In this document: in pieces, positions 17,036 through 25,784 of the stretch
How positions within the stretch are numbered: the stretch's first letter is position 1
How the letters are laid out: every line of letters starts with the position of its first letter
Source: Archangium violaceum Cb vi76
GTDB taxonomy: Bacteria; Myxococcota; Myxococcia; Myxococcales; Myxococcaceae
DNA length: 56,147 nt
Direction of reading: 5' to 3'
NCBI RefSeq assembly: GCF_000733295.1
Contig: NZ_JPMI01000036.1
Location: 1 to 56,147 of the forward strand
The notes under the pieces: model-generated
Databases searched by the model: none
The model's input: the letters and a program-made list of their open reading frames with translations, nothing else
Told to the model about the DNA's origin: nothing
Position numbers and translations under genes: made by a program

Positions 17036-17176
17036 TCGGGCTCTCCTTCGCGACGCCAACGCCGCGCCAGTGAAATGCCGGAGGTAGGGCCCAGACGCCG
17101 AACCTCCAGCGTCAGCCACCCTACCAGACCGGGCTGACACGGCCGCCCGACCTCTCCCCTCGGGTCCGAAAGGGCG

Positions 17177-18061
17177 TCAGTCCTGGTGCAGATCCCTGTC
17201 CTGGGCGCGCACCCGCTCGAGCACTCGCAGATCCCTCTCCGTGGGCCCCAGCTCCATGATGAGCCGGCTCACGTCGTAGAGGACCTCGCCCCGCTCGAAC
17301 ACGGGCACTCGAGGTTCGTCGTCCAGGTTCAGGTCGTCCAGGGCGCGGTTGTACGCCTTGTCCATCAGGGACCGGAGCTGGAACGAGTCATAGAGGTTGT
17401 ACTCCACCAGGAAGCGCAGGGCCTCCACGTCCCCACGCGCCAGGTACGCGCGCCACAACAGCACCGCGTCCCACCCGTTCACGCCCTTCATGTGCGGCGG
17501 CCGCCCCAGCCCCAGCTTGTCCTCGAGCTCCTTCAGCCCGCCGCCCATCCCCAGACGCCGGCATACGAAGCGCAAGTCAATGTGCGCGTCGGGTGTCGGG
17601 AAGCGCTTGCCGAAGTACTCGCGCAGCACCGGCACGTCGAAGCACGAGCCGTTGAACGTCACCCACAGCCGCCGCTCCGCCATGGCCTCCGGCAGCTCGT
17701 CCATGTTGCGGCCCTGGATGAAGACGCGCAGCCCCGAGTCATCGAACAGGGCCACCACCGTGGGCGCCTGCTCCTGCTTTCCGTCCGTTTCGATGTCGAA
17801 GTAGACCGCGTCGCGCGCGAACTCGGGGTACAGCCGCCAGTGCTCCCTCGGCGGCACCATGGCGGCCAGGCCCTTCAGGTCGCGCCGCTCCAGGGCCTCG
17901 CGCGCCAGCGCCAGCCGCCCGCGGGCGCCTTCGTCCAGCTTCTGGCCGAGCACCGAGCCGTTGCCCGGAAAGTCGTCCCAGGTCTGGATGCCCCGGGCCC
18001 ACAGGTCCTTCTCCTTCCAGGGACCCACACCCGGAATGAGCTGGAACGTGCGCCGCAACAT
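17177..18061 (-). CDS. RNase H-fold 3'-5' exonuclease (YprB-like, DEDD)
   Basis: 294 residues. The start ATG (18059-18061) overlaps the mutT stop as ATGA, so the two genes are translationally coupled; the open frame further upstream only mirrors mutT. The N-terminal FQLIPGVGPWKEKDLWARGI looks like a helix-hairpin-helix DNA-binding segment. The nuclease core shows VYFDIETDG (D and E of DEDD), VTFNGSCFDVPVL (second D) and a final EYNLYDSFQL (last D), the order of YprB-type ribonuclease-H-like exonucleases. Likely a DNA or RNA trimming enzyme; the substrate is not clear from sequence. Confidence 0.85.
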   Translation of the reverse strand: MLRRTFQLIPGVGPWKEKDLWARGIQTWDDFPGNGSVLGQKLDEGARGRLALAREALERRDLKGLAAMVPPREHWRLYPEFARDAVYFDIETDGKQEQAPTVVALFDDSGLRVFIQGRNMDELPEAMAERRLWVTFNGSCFDVPVLREYFGKRFPTPDAHIDLRFVCRRLGMGGGLKELEDKLGLGRPPHMKGVNGWDAVLLWRAYLARGDVEALRFLVEYNLYDSFQLRSLMDKAYNRALDDLNLDDEPRVPVFERGEVLYDVSRLIMELGPTERDLRVLERVRAQDRDLHQD

Positions 18062-18492
18062 CAGCCCAGCGGACCCAGCCTGCCCGCCACCAGGTCCTCC
18101 AGGGGCGGAATGTCCGCCTCGCAGAACGGTAGCGCCAGCATCTCCGCCGGCGTCAGCCATGCCAGCGCGTTGGCCCCCAGCGTCTTCGGCTCCCCCGACT
18201 CCAGCCGGGCCAGGTACAGCACCAGCTCCACCGTCAGGTCCGAATACTCGTGTCTCCCCGCCCATAGCCGCCTCCCCACGTGGAGCCGGACATCCAGCTC
18301 CTCCTGGCACTCCCGGGCCAACGCCTCCGGCTCGGACTCCCCGGGCTCCACCTTGCCGCCCGGAAACTCCCAGAGGAGCCCCCGGCTACCGCCCGGTAGC
18401 CGCTGCTGCACCAGGAATCGCGACCCGTCCCCGGGCTGGTGAATCAGGGCGGCCACCACCCGGACCGTTCGCTTCACGGCCTCCTGCGTCAA
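18061..18492 (-). CDS. NUDIX hydrolase, MutT-like
   Basis: 143 residues. The NUDIX box GGKVEPGESEPEALARECQEEL is complete (Gx5Ex7REUxEExGU pattern with the two metal-binding Glu pairs). The N-terminal TVRVVAALIHQ and the WEFPGGK entry fit the MutT/CTP-pyrophosphohydrolase group, which cleans oxidised or non-canonical nucleoside triphosphates. Substrate preference (8-oxo-dGTP versus others) cannot be read from sequence. Its start overlaps the end of the bamB-like gene by four bases, and its stop overlaps the exonuclease start, so three genes are coupled end to end. Confidence 0.93.
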   Translation of the reverse strand: MTQEAVKRTVRVVAALIHQPGDGSRFLVQQRLPGGSRGLLWEFPGGKVEPGESEPEALARECQEELDVRLHVGRRLWAGRHEYSDLTVELVLYLARLESGEPKTLGANALAWLTPAEMLALPFCEADIPPLEDLVAGRLGPLG

Positions 18493-19649
18493 CCGCTCCT
18501 CCCATCCAGCCGGAGGGAGTACAGGTAGCCGTTGTTGGACAGCACGTACACCTTGCCGCCCACCACCCGGGGCGGAGCCGAGATTCCCTCACCCGGGTTC
18601 CACGCCAGGCGCGATTGGCCCGTGCGCGGGTCCACGAAGAGCAACGAGCGCTGTGCGGGCACCAGGAGCATCCCCTTGACCAACACCGGCTCCAACCCGG
18701 CCCTTTCCTCCAGGGTTTGCGACCAGAGGAGCTTTCCGCTGTCGGCCAGGTAGGCATCCAGGCGGTCATCTCCCGTGGCCACCAGCACGTTGCCGTGCAG
18801 CAGCAGCGAGGTGATGCCCTGGGCCACCGAGTTCCACACCACGTCGCCCGTCTCCGCGTCGAGCGCGTAGAGGCCACCGGCGTACGAGGCCGCGTAGACA
18901 TGGCCCGACTCGTCCAGCACCGGCGAGGTGTCCACGTCCACGAACTGCGTGGCACCGCCCGGCGCCAGCACCTTCTCCCAGCGCACGCCGCCGTCATCCA
19001 GGTCCAGCGACACCAGGGAGCCGTCGGAGAAGCCCACCCAGGCCGTCTGCCCGCGCACCGCCGGCGTGGACGCCCGGTGGATGGTGAAGCCCGCGGGAGG
19101 ATCCCTCCGGTACAGCCATGCCAGCTCGCCCGTGGCCCGCTTCACCGCGAACAGGGTGTCGCTCTGCGAGGCCACCAGCACCAGGTCGCCCGCGAGCACC
19201 GGCGCCGTCGCCAGCGCCTCGCCCGCCGCGTACTTCCACTTGAGCGCGCCCGTCTTCGCATCCAGCGCGTGCAGGGCGCCGTCGGTGCCCGGCACGTAGG
19301 CGATGCCGTCATCCACCGTGGCACCGGCGTAGAAGCGGTTGCCCACCGTGTAGTGCCAGAACTCCGTGCCCTCCGGGTCGAAGCTCCGGACCAGGCCGTC
19401 CCGGGTGAGCGTGAGGACGCGCTCGTTCTTCGCGTCATACGCCGGCTGCGCGTGCTCGCGAGGGGCGTACTCGAGCAACGTGGGACTGACGAGCTGCCTC
19501 CACCAATCCACCGTGAAGAAGTGGTGGGGAGGCTGCACCGGCGCGGCGGTGACCGGGTTGCCATACACCGGGACCGTGGTGCAGGCACCGAGCAGACCCG
19601 CCGCCGCGAGCCCACCCACCCAACGCTTCCACCCGCTCGCGGTGCGCAT
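18489..19649 (-). CDS. BamB-like PQQ-repeat beta-propeller lipoprotein
   Basis: 386 residues. Lipoprotein signal MRTASGWKRWVGGLAAAGLLGAC. The mature part is a run of PQQ/quinoprotein-type propeller blades, recognisable as repeated A-x-D-x-x-TG-x-x-x-W units (HALDAKTGALKWKY, FAVKRATGELAWLY, YALDAETGDVVWNS, LWSQTLEERA). In enterobacteria BamB sits in the outer-membrane protein assembly complex. Gene order yfgM-bamB-der is the same as in E. coli, read here as der, yfgM-like, bamB-like, which supports orthology beyond domain content. The start lies ten bases after the yfgM-like stop. Confidence 0.85.
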   Translation of the reverse strand: MRTASGWKRWVGGLAAAGLLGACTTVPVYGNPVTAAPVQPPHHFFTVDWWRQLVSPTLLEYAPREHAQPAYDAKNERVLTLTRDGLVRSFDPEGTEFWHYTVGNRFYAGATVDDGIAYVPGTDGALHALDAKTGALKWKYAAGEALATAPVLAGDLVLVASQSDTLFAVKRATGELAWLYRRDPPAGFTIHRASTPAVRGQTAWVGFSDGSLVSLDLDDGGVRWEKVLAPGGATQFVDVDTSPVLDESGHVYAASYAGGLYALDAETGDVVWNSVAQGITSLLLHGNVLVATGDDRLDAYLADSGKLLWSQTLEERAGLEPVLVKGMLLVPAQRSLLFVDPRTGQSRLAWNPGEGISAPPRVVGGKVYVLSNNGYLYSLRLDGRSG

Positions 19650-19659
19650 GGTCAGGCGG

Positions 19660-20463
19660 TCACCCCGCGTCCGTCTTCTGGGTGGCCGCGGGCGTCGGCT
19701 CGGGCACCTTCACGCCCTGCGCCGCCAGCACCGCCAGCCGCTCCGTGGCCAGCCGCCCCGCGGCCGCGTTGCCCTGCGAGGCCTTCAGGTCCGCCAGCAG
19801 CTGCGCCGCCTCGTCCTTCTTGCCCTGCGCCGCGAGGATGCGGGCCTGGTGGTACTGCCCCATGCCCTGCATGAACTCACCGGAGGTCTCCGCCTTCGAC
19901 ATCTGCTTGAAGGACTCGAGCGCCTGATCCAACTGACCCTTGGCCTCGTGGGCATAGCCCTGGCCCTCGTAGGCCGCGGTCAGCAGCGGAGAGCTCTTCG
20001 GGGCGTCCTTCGTGTACTCGCCGAAGGTGGCCACGGCGTCGTCGTACTTGCCCAGGCGGTACTGGGCCTTGCCCAGCGGCAGCGCCGCCGTCAGCGCGGC
20101 CTCCGTGCCCTTGTGGTCCGTCCGGAACTTCGTCAGCTCCGTGACGGTCGTCTCGTTCCGCTCCTGCTCGGACTTGAAGGGGGGCAGCTCGCCCGCCGCC
20201 GGCTGCAGCTGCACGCCCTCCACCACCGGACGCTCCAGCGACTCCAGCGCCTGGCCGAGCTGCTTGGCCGCCGCCTCCTCGCTCCGGTTGCTGAAGTACT
20301 GCACCAGCGCGGCGATCAATCCGCCCACCACGAGCACGACCGCGATGGTGCTGATGATCTGACTGCGCTTCATCAGCCAGTCACTGGCCTCGGCGCCGTA
20401 CAGCTGGAAGGCATCGGGAGCGCTGAGCTCCTGCTTCGTCATCTTCTCTGACTTCTCGGCCAC
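19660..20463 (-). CDS. YfgM-like membrane-anchored TPR protein
   Basis: About 267 residues from GTG 20463; ATG 20442 is an alternative. After a short cytoplasmic stretch comes one membrane segment (IISTIAVVLVVGGLIAALVQYF), then a periplasmic helical domain with TPR-like repeats: LGKAQYRLGKYDDAVATFGEYTKDAP, AYEGQGYAHEAKGQLDQALESFKQM and ARILAAQGKKDEAAQLLADL. The acidic, Ala/Pro-rich tail is unstructured. YfgM in E. coli links periplasmic chaperones to the Sec translocon; the shared topology and the position between der and bamB support the same assignment. Confidence 0.82.
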   Translation of the reverse strand: MAEKSEKMTKQELSAPDAFQLYGAEASDWLMKRSQIISTIAVVLVVGGLIAALVQYFSNRSEEAAAKQLGQALESLERPVVEGVQLQPAAGELPPFKSEQERNETTVTELTKFRTDHKGTEAALTAALPLGKAQYRLGKYDDAVATFGEYTKDAPKSSPLLTAAYEGQGYAHEAKGQLDQALESFKQMSKAETSGEFMQGMGQYHQARILAAQGKKDEAAQLLADLKASQGNAAAGRLATERLAVLAAQGVKVPEPTPAATQKTDAG

Positions 20464-20542
20464 GGTGGTTCGCACCTCTGTACAGGGTCGAAGGGCGCGC
20501 AATCTACGGAGCGCGCACCCGCAGTGTCAACGCGGACATCCC

Positions 20543-22006
20543 TCAATGCTTCGACTTCCCGGCCAACTTGGGCCGCTTTCGCGCCGCCCGCTTGGCCTGG
20601 CCCGGGCGCTCCCGGAACAGCAACCGGATGGGGACCCGAAGGTCGAAGGTCCCTCGCAGCTGGTTGGTGATGTACCGCTTGTACATGTCCGGTACACCGT
20701 CCGGCCGGTTGCAGGTGATGGCGAAGGTGGGAGGCGCCGTCCCCACCTGGGCCATGTAGTACAACCGCAGCGGACCCCGCCCCACGATGGGCGCCGGGTG
20801 GTTGTCCGCCATGTGCTCCAGCAGCCGGTTGAGCTGCGGCGTGGGCGCCCGGTACCGGAACTGGACCGCCAGTTCCACCGCCAGCTCCAGCACCTTCTCC
20901 ACCTTGGAGCCCGTCAGCGCCGAGGTGAACACGATGGGCGCATAATGCACGAACTTCAGCGCGTGCTTGAGATCCTCGCGGAAGAGCTCCTGCTTGCGCT
21001 TGTCCGTGCTGATCAAGTCCCACTTGTTCACCACGATGACCAGCGCGCGGCCCTTCTCCTCGGCGATGCCGGCCAGCTTGGCGTCCTGATCCACCGCCGG
21101 CTCCGTGGCGTCCATCAACAGCACCGCCACGTCGCTGCGCTCCATGGACTTCAGCGCCGCCACCACGGAGAACTTCTCCACCCGGTGGGCAATCGTCTTC
21201 TTGCGCCGGATGCCCGCGGTGTCCGTGAGGATGACCTTGCGGTCCTTGTACGTCAGCTCCGAGTCGATCGGATCCCGCGTGGTGCCCGGCACCTCGCTGG
21301 CCACCACCCGCTTCTCCTTCAGCAGCGCGTTGACCAGGGTGCTCTTGCCCACGTTCGGCCGGCCGATGATGGCCACCCGGATGGGACGCTCCTCCTCCTC
21401 CTCGGCCGGGGCCGCCTCCGCGCCCTCCTCTCCGCCCTCCCCCGCCTCCGCGGCTTCCTCCGCCCTGTCGGCCTGCTCACGGGCCGCGAGCTCCTCCGGA
21501 GACGGCGGGGGCAGCTTGCCCATCACCGTCTCCATCATCGAGCCCACCCCCAGGCCGTGCTCGGCCGAGATGGGGAACACCTCCCCCAGTCCCAGCTTGA
21601 AGAACTCGCCGGCGAGGGCCTGCAGGGTGCCCGACTCGCTGTCCAGCTTGTTGGCGGCCACCACCACCGGCTTGCCGCTCTGGCGCAGGTAGTGGGCCAC
21701 ATCCTGGTCCGCCGAGGTCATACCGACCCGGGCGTCCGTCACGAAGATGATGGCATCACACTCCTCCACGGCCAGCTGCGCCTGCTCGCGCACCTGTTGC
21801 AGCAGGGAGTCCTTCTCGCCGGGCACGAAACCGCCCGTGTCGATGATGGTGATGTCCCGGCCGTCGTAGTCCACGTCCCAGTAATGCCGGTCGCGGGTGA
21901 CTCCGGGGATGTCCTCCACCAGGGCGATGCGGCGCCTGGCGAGGCGATTGAAAAGCGTGGACTTGCCCACGTTGGGACGGCCCACGATGGCGACCAGAGG
22001 CTTCAT
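20543..22006 (-). CDS. der: Ribosome-associated GTPase Der (EngA)
   Basis: 487 residues with the diagnostic double GTPase layout. Domain 1 has GRPNVGKSTLFNRL near the N-terminus, DTGGFVPGEK and NKLD. Domain 2 repeats GRPNVGKSTLVNALL, DTAGIRRK and NKWD. Between them lies an unusually long acidic linker of Glu and Ala (about residues 170-210), longer than in E. coli. The C-terminal KH-like domain has TCNRPDGVPDMYKRYITNQLR and a basic tail. Der acts in 50S subunit maturation and is essential. It follows era by 11 bases. Confidence 0.97.
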   Translation of the reverse strand: MKPLVAIVGRPNVGKSTLFNRLARRRIALVEDIPGVTRDRHYWDVDYDGRDITIIDTGGFVPGEKDSLLQQVREQAQLAVEECDAIIFVTDARVGMTSADQDVAHYLRQSGKPVVVAANKLDSESGTLQALAGEFFKLGLGEVFPISAEHGLGVGSMMETVMGKLPPPSPEELAAREQADRAEEAAEAGEGGEEGAEAAPAEEEEERPIRVAIIGRPNVGKSTLVNALLKEKRVVASEVPGTTRDPIDSELTYKDRKVILTDTAGIRRKKTIAHRVEKFSVVAALKSMERSDVAVLLMDATEPAVDQDAKLAGIAEEKGRALVIVVNKWDLISTDKRKQELFREDLKHALKFVHYAPIVFTSALTGSKVEKVLELAVELAVQFRYRAPTPQLNRLLEHMADNHPAPIVGRGPLRLYYMAQVGTAPPTFAITCNRPDGVPDMYKRYITNQLRGTFDLRVPIRLLFRERPGQAKRAARKRPKLAGKSKH

Positions 22007-22017
22007 GCTCGTACTTC

Positions 22018-22965
22018 CTACTCGTAACCCAGCTTCTTGAGGCCCTCGGGACGCTCGCTCCAGCGAGGCTCCACCCGGACCCGTAACGAGAGGTACACGT
22101 GCGCCCCCAGCAACCGCTGGATGGCCTTGCGCGCGTCCGTCCCGATCGTCTTCAGCATCTGCCCCTGCTTCCCGATGATGATGGCCTTCTGGCTGTCGCG
22201 CTCCACGTAGATGGAGGCGGCAATCCGGATGAGGCCCGCCAGCTTGCCAGGGGGCGTTCCTGGCGGTGGCTCGCGCTCGGACTCGTCGAAGAAGTCCACC
22301 AGCACCGCCGTGGAGTACGGAATCTCCTGCCGGCAGTGCCTCAGCACCTGCTCACGGATGTACTCGGCCACCAGCGTCTTCTCCGCCTGGTCCGTCAGCA
22401 CATCCTCGGGAAAGAGTGGATCGCCCTCGGGCATGTGCTGGAGCACCGCCTGGAAGAGCTGTTCCACGCCATCGTCATCCTTCGCGGAGATGGGCACCAC
22501 CTCGGCGAAGGGAAACTCCTTTCGGTACAAGTCGATGAGCGGCAGCAGCACCGGCTTGAGCACGGTGTCGATCTTGTTGATGACCAGGAAGGTGGGCTTG
22601 CCCGCCTTCTGCAGCCGCTCGAGGATGAACCGGTTGCCCGGACTCACCTCGGGGTTCTCCGTGGCGGCACCCGGCTCGATGACGAAGAGGACCAGGTCCA
22701 CGTCGTCCACCGCCTGCAGGGCCACGTCCACCATGTAACGGTTGAGCTCGCCCTTGGCCTGGTGGATGCCGGGCGTGTCGAGGAAGGCCACCTGCCCCTC
22801 CGGCCGCGTCACCACACCCAGGATGCGATTCCGGGTGGTTTGCGGCTTGGGGGAGACGATGGCGAGCTTCTCGCCTGTCAGTTGATTGAGCAGCGTGCTC
22901 TTGCCCACGTTCGGACGGCCAATGAGCGCGGCGAACCCGCTGCGGTGTGTCTGCTGTGGAGCCAT
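22018..22965 (-). CDS. era: GTPase Era
   Basis: 315 residues. G1 GRPNVGKSTLLNQL, the switch I region SPKPQTTRNRILGV, G3 DTPGIHQ, G4 NKID and G5 ISAKD are all present. The C-terminal KH domain has IGKQGQMLKTIGTDARKAIQRLLGAHVYLSLRVRV. Era binds the 3' end of 16S rRNA during 30S assembly. A short Pro/Gly insert (EREPPPGTPPGKLAG) interrupts the loop before the KH domain, a mild lineage feature. Upstream are a cyclophilin gene and rnc, so the rnc-era association is kept with one gene between. Confidence 0.97.
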   Translation of the reverse strand: MAPQQTHRSGFAALIGRPNVGKSTLLNQLTGEKLAIVSPKPQTTRNRILGVVTRPEGQVAFLDTPGIHQAKGELNRYMVDVALQAVDDVDLVLFVIEPGAATENPEVSPGNRFILERLQKAGKPTFLVINKIDTVLKPVLLPLIDLYRKEFPFAEVVPISAKDDDGVEQLFQAVLQHMPEGDPLFPEDVLTDQAEKTLVAEYIREQVLRHCRQEIPYSTAVLVDFFDESEREPPPGTPPGKLAGLIRIAASIYVERDSQKAIIIGKQGQMLKTIGTDARKAIQRLLGAHVYLSLRVRVEPRWSERPEGLKKLGYE

Positions 22966-23109
22966 CTAAAGCTTCGAAGGTCGAAGGTGATCAGGGAGCC
23001 CCCTCTGGAGGGCGCGCCCCAAGAACTACTCGGAACGACATGGAACATCGGACCCGCCGTGAAATGTGGCAACCCGGCGGGCAACCGCCTCCAGGGCGGC
23101 TCGGGACGC

Positions 23110-23670
23110 CTAGGCCGGCGCGCTGGTGGAGATGGTCAGCTTGTTGATGACCACATCCTTCATCGGACGGTCCTTCGGGCCCTTGGCGATGTCATTGGCA
23201 ACGCGATCGGCCACCTCCTGGCCCTTGAGGACCTCGCCGAAGATGGTGTGCTTGTTGTTCAGCCACGTCGTCGGCGCCACCGTGATGAAGAACTGGCTGC
23301 CACCGCTGTTCGGAGCGGCCGTCTTGGCCATGGCCAGCTTGCCCTTCTTGGCGAAGTCGTAGCCGTTGTTGAACTCATCCTTGATGGTGTACCCCGGCCC
23401 GCCCGAGCCCTGGCCGAGCGGATCCCCACCCTGGACCATGAAGTTGGGGATGCAGCGGTGGAAGATCGTCCCGTCGTAATAGGGCTTGCCCGTCATCTTC
23501 TCGCGCGTCCCCGGGTGCACCCACTCCTTCTCGCCCGTGGCCAGCCCCACGAAGTTCTGCACCGTCTCCGGCGCGGCCTTCGAGAAGAGCTTCACGACAA
23601 TCTGTCCCTCGGTGGTGTCGAAGGTGGCGTAGAGATCCTTGCCCGCCCGCGCCTCGTCCAGCATTCCCAT
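23110..23670 (-). CDS. Cyclophilin-type peptidyl-prolyl cis-trans isomerase
   Basis: 186 residues with no signal peptide, so cytoplasmic. The cyclophilin core is clear: YATFDTTEGQIVVKLF, APETVQNFVGLATG, YYDGTIFHRCIPNFMVQGGDP with the catalytic Arg, GKLAMAKTAAPNSGGSQFFITVAPTTWLNNKHTIFGEV with the substrate-pocket Gln-Phe-Phe and the Trp-Leu-Asn segment. Such enzymes speed Xaa-Pro isomerisation in folding proteins. It sits between rnc and era on the same strand, with about 80 bases to rnc and about 145 to era, an unusual insertion in this otherwise conserved pair. Confidence 0.95.
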   Translation of the reverse strand: MGMLDEARAGKDLYATFDTTEGQIVVKLFSKAAPETVQNFVGLATGEKEWVHPGTREKMTGKPYYDGTIFHRCIPNFMVQGGDPLGQGSGGPGYTIKDEFNNGYDFAKKGKLAMAKTAAPNSGGSQFFITVAPTTWLNNKHTIFGEVLKGQEVADRVANDIAKGPKDRPMKDVVINKLTISTSAPA

Positions 23671-23750
23671 GGCTACCTCCCAGATTCAATCCCACCACCA
23701 GCGGATGGGCGCGGGACCTTATGCTCCACCCCCCAGGCGGCCAAGCAGTT

Positions 23751-24575
23751 TCAGGCCGGGGTGTCGTCCTTCGGACCCGGAACGGCCACCGGCGCCTGCT
23801 CGGCTGCCCCCGGAACCCCGGGATTCGCCGTCCCCGGAGGCGCCGCGGCCACCTGCCCCGGCTTCTCGCCCCGGTCCAGCAGCACCAGGGCCCCGTGGGC
23901 GGCCGTCTGCTCGGCGTCCTTCTTGCTGCGGCCCGTGGCCCGCGCGTACACCTCCGCGCCCAGCATCACCTCCACCTCGAAGATCTTCTCGTGGTCGGGG
24001 CCCACCTCGGAGACGATCTGGTAGCGGGGCGTCAGCTTGAGCCTGTCCTGGGCCGCCTCCTGCAGCTTCGTCTTGTAGTCCTGCCGGCTGAGCGCCTGCG
24101 CCACCCCCTCCAGCGCCTCGGCGAAGTGCCGGTCCACCAGCCCCATCACCGGCTCCAGCCCCGAGCCCAGGTACACGGCGGCGAACACCGCCTCCAGCGC
24201 GTTGGCCAGCAGCGAGTTCTTCTCCCGGCCGCCGCTCAGCTCCTCGCCCCGTCCCAGTTGCAGCAGCTCGCCCAGCCCCAGCCGCCGGGCGATGCGCGAC
24301 AGGCCCTCCTCGTTGACGATGCGGGCCCGCAGCGGCGTGAGCTCCCCCTCCTTCATCTGGGGGAAACGCTCCATCAGCCGGTGGCCCACCGCCAGGTTGA
24401 GCACCGCGTCCCCGAGGAACTCCAGCCGCTCGTTGTCCTGGAAGCCCTCGCCCCGGTGCTCGTTGATCCAACTCTTGTGCGTCAGCGCGGTGAGCCCCAG
24501 CTCGGGACGGGGAAACGTCGTCCCCAGCCGCTCCTCCAGGGCCTTCACTCGCTCAGCGGGTTGCAGGGTCGCCAC
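23751..24575 (-). CDS. rnc: Ribonuclease III
   Basis: 274 residues from GTG 24575, preceded by GGAAAGAGG; the frame is open upstream but has no RNase III sequence there. The endonuclease domain has the signature NERLEFLGDAVLNLAV with the metal-binding Glu/Asp, and EAVFAAVYLGSG with the second acidic pair. The dsRNA-binding domain follows (DYKTKLQEAAQDRLKLTPRYQIVSEVGPDHEKIFEVEVML to SKKDAEQTAAHGAL). A Pro/Ala-rich tail of about 40 residues is an addition relative to E. coli. It processes rRNA precursors and structured mRNAs. Confidence 0.96.
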   Translation of the reverse strand: MATLQPAERVKALEERLGTTFPRPELGLTALTHKSWINEHRGEGFQDNERLEFLGDAVLNLAVGHRLMERFPQMKEGELTPLRARIVNEEGLSRIARRLGLGELLQLGRGEELSGGREKNSLLANALEAVFAAVYLGSGLEPVMGLVDRHFAEALEGVAQALSRQDYKTKLQEAAQDRLKLTPRYQIVSEVGPDHEKIFEVEVMLGAEVYARATGRSKKDAEQTAAHGALVLLDRGEKPGQVAAAPPGTANPGVPGAAEQAPVAVPGPKDDTPA

Positions 24576-24603
24576 GGCCTCTTTCCAACTCCAATCCTTC
24601 CGC

Positions 24604-25749
24604 CTACTCCTTCTTGAAGACCTCGCGCGCGATGATGGTGCGCTGGATCTCGCTCGTCCCCTCGCCGATCTCGCACAGCTTGGCGTCACGCAGGTAGCGC
24701 TCGACCGGGAACTCGCGGGTATAGCCGTAGCCACCGTGGATCTGCACCGCCTTGTTGCAGGCCCGCGTGGCCACCTCGGAGGCGAACAGCTTCGCCATGG
24801 AGGCCTCCTGGCTGTAGGGCTGGCCCATGTCGGCCAGGTACGCCGCCCGGTGCACCAGCAGCCGCGCCGCGTCCGTCTCCGTCTTCATGTCCGCGAACAT
24901 CCAGCGCAGCCCCTGGAACTCGGAGATGGGCTGGCCGAACGCCGTGCGCTCCCGGGCGTAGCGCACCGACTCCTCCAGCGCGCCCCGGGCCAGGCCCACC
25001 GCCAGCGCGCCGATGGTGATGCGGCCCTTGTCCAGGATCTTCATCGTGTCGATGAAGCCGTGGTCCACCTCGCCCAGCCGCTGCGAGTCCGGAACCTCCA
25101 CGTTCTCCAGCACCAGCTCCGCCGTGTCCGAGGAGCGCATGCCCAGCTTGCCGTGGATGGCCCGCTGGCTGAAGCCCGGCATCCCCTTCTCGAGGATGAA
25201 GGCGGTGACGCCCTTCTGCTTCTTCTCCGGCGACGTGACGGCCAGCACCACGAAGACGCTGCCCACCGTGCCCTGGGTGATGAACATCTTGGCGCCGTTG
25301 AGCACCCACTTGTCACCCTTGCGCACCGCCGTGGTCTTCATGCCCGCGGCGTCCGAGCCGCTGCCCGGCTCCGTCAGGCCCCAGGCGCCCAGGTGCTCGC
25401 CCGTGGCCAGCTTCGGCAGGTACTTGCGCAGCTGCTCCTTGTTGCCGAACACGCGCAGGTGGCTGGTGCCCAGGCCGTTGTGGGAGGCCACGGTGAGAGC
25501 CAGTGAGCCGTCGTAGCGGGCGATCTCCTCGACCGCCACCGCCACCGCGAGCGAGTCCATGGCGGCGCCGCCGTACTCCTCGGTCACCAGCATGCCCATC
25601 ACGCCCAGCTCACCCAGCTCCTTCACCACCTCCATCGGGAACTTCTCCTCCTTGTCCCACTCGCGGGCGTAGGGCTTCACCCTGCGCTCACAAAAGTCAC
25701 GGAGGGAGGACTGGAGGGCTCGATGGCTTTCGGGAAGTTCGAAGTCCAT
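24604..25749 (-). CDS. Acyl-CoA dehydrogenase
   Basis: 381 residues from ATG 25749 ([13 protein letters not shown]), the family's natural N-terminus; an upstream in-frame start at 25788 is less likely. FAD-dependent flavoprotein with [20 protein letters not shown], a flavin-binding loop ([12 protein letters not shown]), [17 protein letters not shown] and the C-terminal [38 protein letters not shown]. The catalytic base position falls in CEIGEGTSE, with Glu at the usual short-chain/glutaryl-type site. It follows a carboxyl-transferase gene by 35 bases, so it probably serves short- or branched-chain acyl-CoA breakdown with that enzyme. Confidence 0.95.
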   Translation of the reverse strand: MDFELPESHRALQSSLRDFCERRVKPYAREWDKEEKFPMEVVKELGELGVMGMLVTEEYGGAAMDSLAVAVAVEEIARYDGSLALTVASHNGLGTSHLRVFGNKEQLRKYLPKLATGEHLGAWGLTEPGSGSDAAGMKTTAVRKGDKWVLNGAKMFITQGTVGSVFVVLAVTSPEKKQKGVTAFILEKGMPGFSQRAIHGKLGMRSSDTAELVLENVEVPDSQRLGEVDHGFIDTMKILDKGRITIGALAVGLARGALEESVRYARERTAFGQPISEFQGLRWMFADMKTETDAARLLVHRAAYLADMGQPYSQEASMAKLFASEVATRACNKAVQIHGGYGYTREFPVERYLRDAKLCEIGEGTSEIQRTIIAREVFKKE

Positions 25750-25784
25750 GGGGGGATGTATAGCAGAGGGTGGAGGGAGGACCG

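Noticed and set aside
17036-17140. Upstream extension of the kinase to 405 residues
   Set aside because: Lacks a ribosome site and is low-complexity, while GTG 17035 is preceded by AAGGAG at proper spacing.
24576-24734. Upstream extension of RNase III giving a 53-residue longer N-terminus
   Set aside because: The added residues are Ser/Arg/Ala-rich antisense-like sequence overlapping the acyl-CoA dehydrogenase 3' end; GTG 24575 has a ribosome site and the normal family start.
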